Below, one piece after another: positions 21,909 to 30,497 of a stretch of DNA of 32,869 nt (position 1 is the first letter of the stretch; each line of letters begins with the position of its first letter). The position numbers and the translations under genes were made by a program. Under the pieces are notes generated by a model that saw only the letters and a list, made by a program, of their open reading frames with translations, searched no databases and was not told where the DNA came from. The stretch lies in the NCBI RefSeq assembly GCF_003946405.1, contig NZ_RHOG01000033.1, forward strand, positions 1 through 32,869, written 5' to 3'. Source of the stretch: Lacticaseibacillus yichunensis. Lineage in GTDB: Bacteria > Bacillota > Bacilli > Lactobacillales > Lactobacillaceae.

Positions 21909-24900
21909 ATGGATCTTATTCAAATGATGCAAGCGGCCGCACCGTTGCGTGGGTTGTGGCCAAAGCTTGCGAGCGGCCGGCACTTGGTGACAGGTCTCAG
22001 TGGCTCGGCCAAGACGGTGTTTTTGGCGGCGACGCTGAGGACGACTGGGCAGCAGCTGTTAGTGATCGAGAACAATCGGTTTCATGCCGATGAATTAGTC
22101 GCAGACCTCACAGACCTGGTCGGCGACGACTTGGTGTGGCCATTTCCGGTCGAGGATGTGCTGGCGGCAGAGGCGGCGGTGAGCTCGCCGGACACGGTCA
22201 GTCAGCGTATTGCGACGTTGAACTGGCTGACGACTGGGCAGCCCGGCATCGTGGTGACGAGTCTGGCCGGCCTCAAGCGACTGTTGGTGCCAAAAGCCAG
22301 CTGGCAGGAAGCGACGCTGCACATCGACGCGGACACCGAGATCCACCCCGAGGCACTGGCAAAAACACTCAGCGCCATGGGCTACCGGCGAGACGCGCTG
22401 GTGGCGGCGCCGGGTCAATTTGCGATTCGCGGGGGCATCATCGATATTTACCCATTGGATCAGGATGATCCGGTGCGCATCGAGCTGTTTGACACGGAAG
22501 TCGATTCGATTCGCAGTTTTGACATGGGCACTCAGCGGTCGCTGGCCAATTTGGATGCGATCGACATTGTGCCGGCAACGGATCTGATTGCGGATGACAA
22601 GACACTCCGAGAAGCTGGCGCGCGGCTGCAAAAAGCCGGCATGGCGGCGAAGACCAAAGCTGACACCAAAGAGGCCAAGCAGGCGTTGACCGATGGCGTG
22701 CTTGCGGTGGCGGATCAGCTGCGCCTTGGCGAGCGGGTCGATCAACTGATGTTATATATGCCGGTCCTCTATCCACAGGCGACACATCTGACTGACTACA
22801 TTCAGCCCGCCGCCTTGGTGATCTATGATGAGTATTCCCGCATCCTGGATAGCGACGTCAATCTGCTTCAAGAGACCCTCGACTGGACCGCTAGTTTGCA
22901 GGAAGGCGGACGGGTGGCAGCGCCACTACCAAATGAACCGGTTCAGGAGATCGAGCGGATGGGCACGCATGCCCATTTGTTCCTGAATCTTTTTCAAAAA
23001 GGGATGGGCAGCTTGCGCTTGAGCAGTCTGACCAATGTCACGAGTCGTAACGTACCCCAATTTTTCAGCCAGATGCCACTGCTGAAAACCGAGGCGGACC
23101 GCTGGCGGAAACAAAAAATGACGGTTGTCTTCTTATTGAAATCGGCGCATCGCTTGGCCAAGTTCAGCCAGACGTTGCGGGATTTTGAGATCGCCAATGT
23201 GATCTCGCCGGCGACGGACATTTTGCCTGGAACCCTGCAACTCGTCCAAGGCAATCTCGCCAGCGGATTCGAGTGGCCGGATTCAAAATGGGTGGTGGTC
23301 ACCGAACACGAACTCTTCAATGCCCAACCCAAACGAAAGGCGCGGCACCAGACGCTGGCTAATGCTGAACGACTGCGCTCGTATACCGAGCTGACGCCGG
23401 GCGATTACGTGGTCCATGTCAATCACGGAATCGGGCAGTATGTCGGCATTCAGACGCTGGAAGTCGATGGCAAGCATCAGGATTACATCACTATTTTGTA
23501 TCAGGGCGGGGACAAGCTCTTCATTCCGGTGAGTCAGCTCCACCTGGTGCAAAAATACGTCGGCGGCGAAGGCAAGGCGCCGCGCATCAATAAACTCGGT
23601 GGCAGCGAGTGGCAAAAGACCAAGCGCAAGGTGCAGGCGAAGATCGATGACATCGCCGACGACCTGGTGAAACTGTACGCCAAGCGGGAAGCTGAGCCGG
23701 GATTTGCTTTTGGACCGGATGATGCGCTGCAACATCAATTTGATGAAGAGTTTGCGTATCCGGAAACGCCTGATCAGCTGCGCTCGATCAAAGAGATCAA
23801 GCACGACATGGAAAAACCCAAGCCGATGGACCGGCTGCTGGTCGGGGATGTCGGGTTCGGCAAAACGGAAGTCGCGCTGCGAGCTGCGTTCAAGGCGGTG
23901 GAAAACGGCAAGCAGGTCGCGCTATTGGTGCCGACCACGATCTTGGCCCAGCAGCATTACGATACGATGGTGGACCGCTTCAGCGATTTTCCAGTAAATA
24001 TCGCGATGCTGTCGCGTTTTCGCACGGCCAAGCAAAGCAAGGAGACCATTCAGGCGTTGGCGGATGGCACTGTGGATATTGTGGTGGGGACACATCGCCT
24101 GCTGTCAAAGGATGTGCATTACCATGACCTCGGGCTGCTGATCGTCGATGAGGAGCAGCGTTTTGGCGTGAAGCACAAGGAAAAACTCAAGGCCCTGAAA
24201 GCCAATGTGGATGTGCTGACGCTGACTGCGACGCCGATTCCAAGGACGTTGAACATGTCGATGCTAGGTGTGCGCGATCTGTCGGTGATCGAAACGCCGC
24301 CGACCAACCGCTTCCCGATTCAGACGTTTGTGATGGAACAAAATGCCGGGGCGATGCGCGAGGCGATCGAGCGGGAAATGGCCCGCGGCGGGCAAGTCTT
24401 TTACCTGCACAATCGGGTCGCGGATATTGAGCGGACCGTTGCGCAGCTTCAGGCCCTGGTGCCCGAGGCCTCGATCGCGTATGCCCATGGCCAGATGACG
24501 GAAAATCAGCTGGAAGGGGTCATTTACGACTTCTTGCATGGCGACTATGATATCCTGGTCACCACCACGATCATCGAAACGGGCGTGGACATGCCAAATG
24601 TGAATACGCTGATCATCGAAGATGCAGATCATTATGGTCTTGCGCAGCTCTATCAGTTGCGCGGGCGCATCGGCCGCTCAAGTCGCATCGCGTATGCGTA
24701 TTTTATGTATCGGCAAAACGCGGTGCTCAATGAAGAGGCGGAAAAACGGCTGCAGGCGATCAAGGATTTCACGGAGCTGGGCAGCGGTTTTAAGATCGCG
24801 ATGCGCGACTTATCGATTCGTGGCGCCGGGAATCTGCTGGGCACCTCGCAGCACGGCTTCATCGATGCGGTCGGGTATGACCTCTATACCCAAATGCTCA

Positions 24901-25445
24901 ATGATGCCGTGGCTAAGAAGCGCGGCACAAAGGTTCAGGCGAAGACTGACGCCGAGATCGACCTCGACATCGAAGCCTATTTGCCGGATGATTATGTCAG
25001 TGACTCGCGGCAGAAGATCGAGCTGTATAAGCGCGTTCGCGAAACGGAAAATGATGCGCAGGAACAGGAGCTCACGGGTGATCTGATCGACCGCTTCGGC
25101 GATTATCCGGCGCCGGTCGATAATCTGTTGAAGATCGCACATCTGAAGCGCTTTGCCGATCAAGCCTTAGTCGAAAAGGTCAGTCAAACGGGCAGTCAGC
25201 TCGCGATCATACTTGGGGCAAAGGCCACCTTGCTGATGCAGGGGGCACCAATTTTCAAAGTCCTGACCGCCACCCAGCTCAAGGCGCGAGTTGCACTGGA
25301 TGAGGGAAAAATGACGGTGATGTTGGTCCTGCCACCAAAAAGCACGTCGGCTGAGTGGCTTCCGGAGCTGACCAATTTCTTGCAGGCCCTGGCAGCGGCG
25401 GTCGCAGGCGCGAAGAGCCCGGACCCGGCAACCAGCGACGAGTAA
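21909..25445 (+). CDS. mfd: Transcription-repair coupling factor
   Basis: Mfd removes RNA polymerase stalled at lesions and recruits UvrA for nucleotide excision repair. The 1178-residue length is normal. The N-terminal part (~1-350) is the UvrB-like module with GQFAIRGGIIDIYPLDQDDPVRIELFD. Around 490-560, GDYVVHVNHGIGQYVGI and LYQGGDKLFIPVSQLHLVQKYVG form the RNA polymerase-interacting domain. The translocase has Walker A GDVGFGKTEVA near 643, DEEQRFG, TATPIPRTL, and TTIIETGVDMPN with QLRGRIGRS. The C-terminal TRCF domain contains AEIDLDIEAYLPDDYVSDSRQKI. The ribosome-binding site before ATG 21909 is weak (GGTGAAG). Confidence 0.97.
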   Translation: MDLIQMMQAAAPLRGLWPKLASGRHLVTGLSGSAKTVFLAATLRTTGQQLLVIENNRFHADELVADLTDLVGDDLVWPFPVEDVLAAEAAVSSPDTVSQRIATLNWLTTGQPGIVVTSLAGLKRLLVPKASWQEATLHIDADTEIHPEALAKTLSAMGYRRDALVAAPGQFAIRGGIIDIYPLDQDDPVRIELFDTEVDSIRSFDMGTQRSLANLDAIDIVPATDLIADDKTLREAGARLQKAGMAAKTKADTKEAKQALTDGVLAVADQLRLGERVDQLMLYMPVLYPQATHLTDYIQPAALVIYDEYSRILDSDVNLLQETLDWTASLQEGGRVAAPLPNEPVQEIERMGTHAHLFLNLFQKGMGSLRLSSLTNVTSRNVPQFFSQMPLLKTEADRWRKQKMTVVFLLKSAHRLAKFSQTLRDFEIANVISPATDILPGTLQLVQGNLASGFEWPDSKWVVVTEHELFNAQPKRKARHQTLANAERLRSYTELTPGDYVVHVNHGIGQYVGIQTLEVDGKHQDYITILYQGGDKLFIPVSQLHLVQKYVGGEGKAPRINKLGGSEWQKTKRKVQAKIDDIADDLVKLYAKREAEPGFAFGPDDALQHQFDEEFAYPETPDQLRSIKEIKHDMEKPKPMDRLLVGDVGFGKTEVALRAAFKAVENGKQVALLVPTTILAQQHYDTMVDRFSDFPVNIAMLSRFRTAKQSKETIQALADGTVDIVVGTHRLLSKDVHYHDLGLLIVDEEQRFGVKHKEKLKALKANVDVLTLTATPIPRTLNMSMLGVRDLSVIETPPTNRFPIQTFVMEQNAGAMREAIEREMARGGQVFYLHNRVADIERTVAQLQALVPEASIAYAHGQMTENQLEGVIYDFLHGDYDILVTTTIIETGVDMPNVNTLIIEDADHYGLAQLYQLRGRIGRSSRIAYAYFMYRQNAVLNEEAEKRLQAIKDFTELGSGFKIAMRDLSIRGAGNLLGTSQHGFIDAVGYDLYTQMLNDAVAKKRGTKVQAKTDAEIDLDIEAYLPDDYVSDSRQKIELYKRVRETENDAQEQELTGDLIDRFGDYPAPVDNLLKIAHLKRFADQALVEKVSQTGSQLAIILGAKATLLMQGAPIFKVLTATQLKARVALDEGKMTVMLVLPPKSTSAEWLPELTNFLQALAAAVAGAKSPDPATSDE

Positions 25446-25451
25446 CGGTGG

Positions 25452-25468
25452 GGCCAGGCACGCTGGCC
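25452..25468 (+). other. Small hairpin in the mfd-flippase gap
   Basis: GGCCAG, loop GCACG, CTGGCC, without a T-run. It sits in the 99-bp gap after mfd and is probably an intercistronic RNA hairpin. Confidence 0.4.
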
Positions 25469-25544
25469 ATTTCAGTACGGCTACTTGCCACGTGCGGCCC
25501 CCGCTTAGTTGCTCACTCGACTCGCCCACCAAGGAGGCGCTCAT

Positions 25545-27119
25545 ATGCCAACAACGCAAAAAAAAGCGGCGCATGCCGTGGCCCAAGGTGCGTGGATCCT
25601 GTCGCTGGCCTCTTTGATTGCCAAGATCTTGAGTGCCTTGTATCGCGTGCCGCTCCAAAACTTGGTCGGGGACACCGGCTTTTACGTGTATCAACAGGTC
25701 TATCCGCTTTACGGCATCGGCATGACCTTTGCCTTGTCGGGCTACCCGGTCTTTATTTCAAAATTAGTCGCCGAAGCAAAGGACCCGCTGGCCAAACAGA
25801 CGGTCGCGCATCAGTCCTTGGTACTACTGACGTGGTTGTCCTGGGCGATCTTTTTTGCCATGCAAGTGTTTGCCGACACGATTGCCGGGTGGATGGGCGA
25901 CCGGGAGCTGGCGGTGTTGATTCAGGTCGTCGGCTTCATGTTTTTGACCATGCCACTGCTTGCCACGGCGCGGGGTTATTTTCAGGGCACCTTTGACATG
26001 ACCAAGACGGCGATCAGCCAGGTCTTTGAGCAAGTGGTGCGCGTAGCGGTGATCTTGTTTGCCGCGTGGTGGGCGCTGCGGGTGCATTGGACTGTTTACC
26101 AAATGGGCGCTGTGGCAATGAGCGGCGCATTTTTCGGCGGGGCAGCCGCGATCTTGTCTTTGTGGCGGCCCTGGTCGCGGAGCCAGCGCGGGATGCATTT
26201 TGCCTGGCCAGGCTGGCGTGCGTATGGCCAACTCGCCCGGCGGTTCATCACGGAAGGCGGGTCGATCGCCTTATTTGCGGCCCTGCTGATCATTTTGCAG
26301 CTGATCGACAGCTTCACCGTGACCAAGGCGCTGACGGCAAGCGGGGTGTTGCTTCCGATGGCCAAGGTCCTCAAAGGGGTGTATGATCGCGGCCAGCCTC
26401 TGGTTCAATTGGGCCTTGTCGTGGCGACGGCACTGTCGGCGACCCTCATGCCAAAATTGACCGCAGCCCTCAGTCAGCGGCGCCTCGCTGCGTTTCGGCA
26501 AGTGGCTGGCCAGCTCGTCCATCTGTCGGCGGCGATCAGCGTCGCAGCAGCGGCCGGGCTGGTTGTGCTGATGCCGGCGATCAACTGGCTGTTATTTGGG
26601 GATGCAGCCGGTACCGTCGCCTTGCAGTTCTATGTGGTCAGCATCGCGCTGGTCGGCCTGATCAATGCGTACAGTGCCTTGCTGCAAAGTGCCGGGCGGA
26701 TTCGCGGGACCGCCTGGGCGCTTGTGGCCGGATTTGCGGTCAAAGTTGTGCTAAACACACCTTTGACGCAGCGTTTTGGGACGACTGGGGCGGCCGCGGC
26801 CACCGTGCTGGCGCTGGGTCTTATGCTAGATCTGATCTATGTGCAGGTCCCGGCGACCTGGCTGCCGGAGCGGCGCCGTGGCTTTGGCTGGAAGTTGGCC
26901 GCAAGCGTTGGGTGTATGGTGCTGGTCGTGCATTTTGCCGGCTTACTCTTACCCCTGACCGGCCGCCTAACAGCGGGCCTTGTTGGATTAGGCGGGGCAC
27001 TGCTTGGCGTCCTTGTCTTTGTGGCCGCGGCCACTGTGTGTCATCTGCTGACCCCGCGTGAGGTGATGAGTTTGCCTTTTGGCCGTCATTATCTGCGCTG
27101 GCTTCAGCGTCATTCATAA
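25545..27119 (+). CDS. MurJ/SpoVB-family lipid flippase (YabM-like)
   Basis: A 524-residue polytopic membrane protein with about 14 hydrophobic helices, of the MOP flippase superfamily. AQGAWILSLASLIAKILSALYRVPLQNLVGD is the typical SpoVB/YabM amino end, and GLYVYQQVYPLYGI-like sequence (GFYVYQQVYPLYGI) follows. Members flip lipid-linked wall precursors or exopolysaccharide units; in Bacillus yabM holds this same place between mfd and yabO. Whether this copy flips lipid II or a polysaccharide precursor cannot be decided. The frame reaches back to 25509, but ATG 25545 is 8 nt after AAGGAGG. It is followed 12 nt later by rqcP. Confidence 0.92.
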   Translation: MPTTQKKAAHAVAQGAWILSLASLIAKILSALYRVPLQNLVGDTGFYVYQQVYPLYGIGMTFALSGYPVFISKLVAEAKDPLAKQTVAHQSLVLLTWLSWAIFFAMQVFADTIAGWMGDRELAVLIQVVGFMFLTMPLLATARGYFQGTFDMTKTAISQVFEQVVRVAVILFAAWWALRVHWTVYQMGAVAMSGAFFGGAAAILSLWRPWSRSQRGMHFAWPGWRAYGQLARRFITEGGSIALFAALLIILQLIDSFTVTKALTASGVLLPMAKVLKGVYDRGQPLVQLGLVVATALSATLMPKLTAALSQRRLAAFRQVAGQLVHLSAAISVAAAAGLVVLMPAINWLLFGDAAGTVALQFYVVSIALVGLINAYSALLQSAGRIRGTAWALVAGFAVKVVLNTPLTQRFGTTGAAAATVLALGLMLDLIYVQVPATWLPERRRGFGWKLAASVGCMVLVVHFAGLLLPLTGRLTAGLVGLGGALLGVLVFVAAATVCHLLTPREVMSLPFGRHYLRWLQRHS

Positions 27120-27131
27120 AGGAGAAAACGT

Positions 27132-27395
27132 ATGCGACTTGATAAATATCTGAAAGTTTCCCGGATCATTAAGCGGCGCACTGTCGCCAAAGAGATCGCG
27201 GATAAACAACGAATCACGATCAACGGCAAGGTTGCCAAGTCCAGCACTGACGTCAGCATTGGCGATCAACTGGTGATCAATTTTGGCAACAAGACCCTGA
27301 CGGTAAAGGTGCTCGCCCTGACAGAGACCACGAAAAAAGAAGATGCTGACGGTTTGTACGAGATCGTCAGCGAGACCTATAAAGAAAGTTATTAA
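27132..27395 (+). CDS. rqcP: RqcP / Hsp15-like S4-domain RNA-binding protein (YabO)
   Basis: An 87-residue basic protein made of one S4 domain: [41 protein letters not shown]. In Bacillus the orthologue RqcP (YabO) works with RqcH on stalled 50S subunits during alanine tailing of incomplete chains. Its place close to pth, another enzyme of stalled-translation recovery, fits. AAAGGAG precedes ATG 27132. The 12-nt gap after the flippase gene implies co-transcription. Confidence 0.95.
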   Translation: MRLDKYLKVSRIIKRRTVAKEIADKQRITINGKVAKSSTDVSIGDQLVINFGNKTLTVKVLALTETTKKEDADGLYEIVSETYKESY

Positions 27396-27421
27396 AATGT
27401 AACACCTGGCGGCTGCTATTT

Positions 27422-27430
27422 TGCTATACT
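27422..27430 (+). promoter_or_regulatory. Extended -10 promoter of divIC
   Basis: TGCTATACT, 35 nt before the divIC ATG; the -35 is not recognisable. It offers internal transcription within the long block. Confidence 0.5.
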
Positions 27431-27465
27431 GGCCTTAATGAAGTGAAGCGAAAGGGGGAAGGGTT

Positions 27466-27864
27466 ATGCAACAGGCAAAGATCAAGCCATTCACAGGCAA
27501 AACGAGTCAGCCGACCCAGGCGCCGGTCAAAAGCCAACCAGACAAACGTCGGCATCACGTCCATCAGCGGCGCGTGGTATTGCTAGGCACGCTTTTGCTC
27601 GCGATCTGCGGCGGTGGCGCCGTTGCGCTTTCGTCCAGTCATCAGGCATTGTCTGAAAGCACAGCCCAGGTCACGCACGCAAAACGCGACCTTGCCACCC
27701 ACAAAGCAAGTACCGCAGCACTCAAGGTTCAAGTGGATCAGCTCAAGAACGAGGACTATCTTGCCAAGTTGGTCCGCCAGAAATATTTGGTTTCGAAACC
27801 AGGCGAGGTCGTTTTCACCTTGCCTGGTCTGACCAACGGCGGGATGGTCACCACGGGTCATTGA
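27466..27864 (+). CDS. divIC: Septum formation initiator DivIC (FtsB-like)
   Basis: A 132-residue bitopic protein of the divisome. The basic cytoplasmic tail (1-36, with DKRRHHVHQRR) is followed by one membrane helix (about 37-56, VVLLGTLLLAICGGGAVAL) and an external coiled coil (about 60-100, TAQVTHAKRDLATHKASTAALKVQ). LKNEDYLAKLVRQKYLVSKPGEVVF is the conserved DivIC/FtsB end. It partners with FtsL and DivIB to activate septal wall synthesis. Position before yabR and tilS matches Bacillus. The N-terminal tail is Gln/Pro/Lys rich. Confidence 0.94.
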   Translation: MQQAKIKPFTGKTSQPTQAPVKSQPDKRRHHVHQRRVVLLGTLLLAICGGGAVALSSSHQALSESTAQVTHAKRDLATHKASTAALKVQVDQLKNEDYLAKLVRQKYLVSKPGEVVFTLPGLTNGGMVTTGH

Positions 27865-27889
27865 TTCGCTAGGCGAAAACGGGTCTAAG

Positions 27890-27898
27890 TGCTATACT
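27890..27898 (+). promoter_or_regulatory. Extended -10 promoter of yabR
   Basis: TGCTATACT, identical to the divIC -10, 36 nt before the yabR ATG. No good -35. Confidence 0.5.
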
Positions 27899-27933
27899 GA
27901 AAGACACAATTCACTAGGAGGAACACTTTTTCT

Positions 27934-28407
27934 ATGGCAGTTGAAGTTGGCGCAAAAGTTTCTGGCAAGGTCACTGGCATCACGAATTTTGGCGCCTTTG
28001 TCGATCTGGGAGAAGGTCAGACAGGTCTCGTCCACATCAGTGAAGTCTCAGATGAATATGTCAAGGATATCCACGACGTATTGAAAGTCGGCGATGTGGT
28101 CACGGTCAAGGTCATGTCGATCAAGGACGGCAAAGTTGGGCTGTCGATTCGCAAAGCGGTCGATAAGCCGCAAGCGGAGCACACCGGCCGGCCAAGCACC
28201 AATCGACCGAGTGGCGATCATTTTCAAAAGCCGCGACGTGAGTTCAATAATGGTGGTGGCAGTCGTGCGCCACGCAAACCAGTCGGCGGGAAGGATGATT
28301 TTGACTCCTTGATGTCGGGCTATCTCAAAGAAAGCGAAGAACGGCTCAGCAGTCTTCGTCGTAACACAGAAGGTAAGCGCGGCGGCCGTGGCGGTCGGCG
28401 CAGCTGA
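27934..28407 (+). CDS. yabR: S1-domain RNA-binding protein (YabR/CvfD-like)
   Basis: A 157-residue protein with one S1 domain at about 3-74 (VGAKVSGKVTGITNFGAFVDLGEGQTGLVHISEVS, then VKDIHDVLKVGDVVTVKV). The rest is a basic, Gly/Arg/Ser/Asn-rich tail ending KRGGRGGRRS, suited to nucleic-acid contact. Relatives (YabR in Bacillus, CvfD in streptococci) bind ribosomes or mRNA and affect post-transcriptional control. AGGAGG lies 13 nt before ATG 27934, a rather long spacing. It has its own -10 element and terminator. Confidence 0.94.
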   Translation: MAVEVGAKVSGKVTGITNFGAFVDLGEGQTGLVHISEVSDEYVKDIHDVLKVGDVVTVKVMSIKDGKVGLSIRKAVDKPQAEHTGRPSTNRPSGDHFQKPRREFNNGGGSRAPRKPVGGKDDFDSLMSGYLKESEERLSSLRRNTEGKRGGRGGRRS

Positions 28408-28411
28408 TATA

Positions 28412-28446
28412 GACGCGGGAAACGCAGAGTTTTCCGCGTTTTTTTT
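28412..28446 (+). terminator. Intrinsic terminator after yabR
   Basis: ACGCGGGAAA, loop CGCAGAG, TTTTCCGCGT and a run of T residues. Confidence 0.88.
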
Positions 28447-28513
28447 GCATGTCCAGGAAAATGCGACAGCGTGCCACAATCAGACTTTAGCCTCACGTTT
28501 CCCGTTTTCAGCG

Positions 28514-28522
28514 TGGTACAGT
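28514..28522 (+). promoter_or_regulatory. Extended -10 promoter of tilS-hpt
   Basis: TGGTACAGT lies 28 nt before the GTG start of tilS. It follows the yabR terminator, so the next genes need a promoter here. Confidence 0.5.
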
Positions 28523-28550
28523 GAGACCTACATTGCGAAAGGAGCCAGCC

Positions 28551-29885
28551 GTGTTTAGCATCGATCGTGCGTTGATGAAGTTACAGGTGCCACCCCATGC
28601 GACACTGGTTGTTGCTGTGTCCGGCGGGGTGGATTCAATGGTCCTGCTGACAATGCTAGCACGGGCCAGGACACCGTTGAATCTGGTGGCAGCACAGTTC
28701 GATCATCAGCTTCGGCCAACAAGTCAGCAGGAGCAGCAAGTCGTTGCCGCCTATGCCGCCCAGTTAGGCATCTCGTTTGTCGCAGGTAGCTGGCCCGTTG
28801 CAGCGCATCCACAACATGTCAGTGAGGCCGCGGCGCGAGAGGCACGCTATGCGTTTTTGACGGAGGTGGCAGTGGCAAACCAGGCCCAGTTTCTGGTATT
28901 GGCGCAGCACCGTGATGATCAATTGGAGACAATGCTGCTTCAACTGGGGCGGTCAGGGAACCCCGGGGCTGTGCGCGGGATGAAGCCTCGTACCGAGCGC
29001 GATGGGGTGACGCTTTTACGTCCTTTATTGGGTGTGGCGAAACAGTCCCTTCGCGACTATGCAGCCGATCATCATGTGCCATTTTGTGAAGACGAAAGTA
29101 ATGAGGATCAAGCCGTGCCGCGCAATGCGTTACGGCATGACGTGATTCCCCGCCTGGCCAAACTTTTTCCGCAGATCAGCGCGCATGGGCAACATTTTAG
29201 CGAAGCCTTGGATGGGGCGCTGACGCTGGCGTCGCGGCAGGCGGCGGCGATGCTCGCACCACTTCAGATCACAAATGGGGTGGATTGGCGTCCGCTTCTA
29301 AGCGAGCCAGACAGCGTGCAGCAGCTGTTGCTGGCGACTCAGCTCGATCAGTGGCATCTGGTGGTCGCAAGTCGCCAGCAGCAGCAGCTCTTAGCCGCCC
29401 TGCAAGAAGGCGGCAGTCATCAGTTTCTGATTGCTGGTGCAAGGGTGCTTCTGGTCGAATACGGCAGGCTACTGCGCGGCGAGTCAGACGGCCCGACTGT
29501 GGCTGTCTCAGGTCTGGTCCTGGTGCCGGATGGCCGCTGGCAGGCGGTGCCGGCGGGTCAGATCGGCCTCTTTTCTGCCGTGCCAACCGATGCGACCAGC
29601 TGGGCCCCTGTCCCCGCTGGCCCGGTGACGATCAGGACCCGGCGCCCCGGGGATCAAGTGGCGCTGCCCAATGGCCATCACCAATTACTGCGGCGGTTTT
29701 TCATCGATCAAAAGGTGCCTGCGCGAAAACGCGCCGGGTGCTTGCTGGCGACACAGGGACAAACGGTATTTTGGGTGCAGGAAAGCCCGGCTCGTCAATT
29801 GTTTCAACGCCCGCTAACTGATATACTTTCTTATGTAGTTGCATTTCGACCAAAGCAGGCGAAGCGAGGGCAGGATGATGAATGA
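28551..29885 (+). CDS. tilS: tRNA(Ile)-lysidine synthetase
   Basis: TilS attaches lysine to C34 of the CAU-anticodon isoleucine tRNA, an essential step for reading AUA. The 444-residue protein has the PP-loop ATP motif SGGVDS at 24-29, then [19 protein letters not shown], and [34 protein letters not shown] and [23 protein letters not shown] follow. The C-terminal domain holds [27 protein letters not shown]. The start is GTG 28551 after AAAGGAG; the frame extends only 10 codons further. The end overlaps hpt by about 8 nt, so translation is probably coupled. Confidence 0.96.
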   Translation: MFSIDRALMKLQVPPHATLVVAVSGGVDSMVLLTMLARARTPLNLVAAQFDHQLRPTSQQEQQVVAAYAAQLGISFVAGSWPVAAHPQHVSEAAAREARYAFLTEVAVANQAQFLVLAQHRDDQLETMLLQLGRSGNPGAVRGMKPRTERDGVTLLRPLLGVAKQSLRDYAADHHVPFCEDESNEDQAVPRNALRHDVIPRLAKLFPQISAHGQHFSEALDGALTLASRQAAAMLAPLQITNGVDWRPLLSEPDSVQQLLLATQLDQWHLVVASRQQQQLLAALQEGGSHQFLIAGARVLLVEYGRLLRGESDGPTVAVSGLVLVPDGRWQAVPAGQIGLFSAVPTDATSWAPVPAGPVTIRTRRPGDQVALPNGHHQLLRRFFIDQKVPARKRAGCLLATQGQTVFWVQESPARQLFQRPLTDILSYVVAFRPKQAKRGQDDE

Positions 29886-30420
29886 CGATATTCTGAGAGT
29901 TTTGTATTCCAAAGAAGACATCGACGCGATCACGGCGCGATTGGCAGACCAGATCAAAGCGGATTACGCGGGGAAAAATCCGTTGGTGATCTGCATCTTG
30001 AAAGGCGCGATCATGTTCATGACCGACTTGGTCCGGGCGGTGGACGATTACATGGAGATCGACTTCATGGACGTCTCGAGTTATGGCAACGCGACTGAAT
30101 CTAGCGGTGAAGTTAAGATCTTGAAGGATCTTGACACCAGCGTCTCCGGGCGTGATCTGTTGATCGTCGAGGATATTGTCGACACCGGCCGCACCCTTTT
30201 TTACCTGAAGAAGCTGTTCAACACACGCAATGCGCGGTCGATCAAAATCTGCGCGTTGATGGACAAGCCAGAGGGCCGGGTGGTCGATGTGCACGCAGAT
30301 TATGTCGGGACCACCGTGCCGAATGAGTTCGTGGTCGGCTACGGGCTCGATTACGCGGAAAAATATCGCAACCTACCTTACATTGGGGTGCTTAAGCCCG
30401 CGGTCTACCAAGAAGAATAA
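29878..30420 (+). CDS. hpt: Hypoxanthine phosphoribosyltransferase
   Basis: Converts hypoxanthine or guanine with PRPP to IMP or GMP in purine salvage. The 180-residue protein has [29 protein letters not shown] and the PRPP-binding loop [11 protein letters not shown] around residues 97-107, then [19 protein letters not shown] and [13 protein letters not shown] 29878 is chosen because it is about 7 nt after GAGGG; the adjacent ATG 29875 is equally possible. It overlaps the tilS end, the usual tilS-hpt-ftsH order. Confidence 0.96.
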   Translation: MNDDILRVLYSKEDIDAITARLADQIKADYAGKNPLVICILKGAIMFMTDLVRAVDDYMEIDFMDVSSYGNATESSGEVKILKDLDTSVSGRDLLIVEDIVDTGRTLFYLKKLFNTRNARSIKICALMDKPEGRVVDVHADYVGTTVPNEFVVGYGLDYAEKYRNLPYIGVLKPAVYQEE

Positions 30421-30497
30421 GCGGATACGCCGTGACTGGTGTATCATGAACCCATCAAAGCCGCATCAGCGGCGATCAATGTTGCTGGAGGTTATGC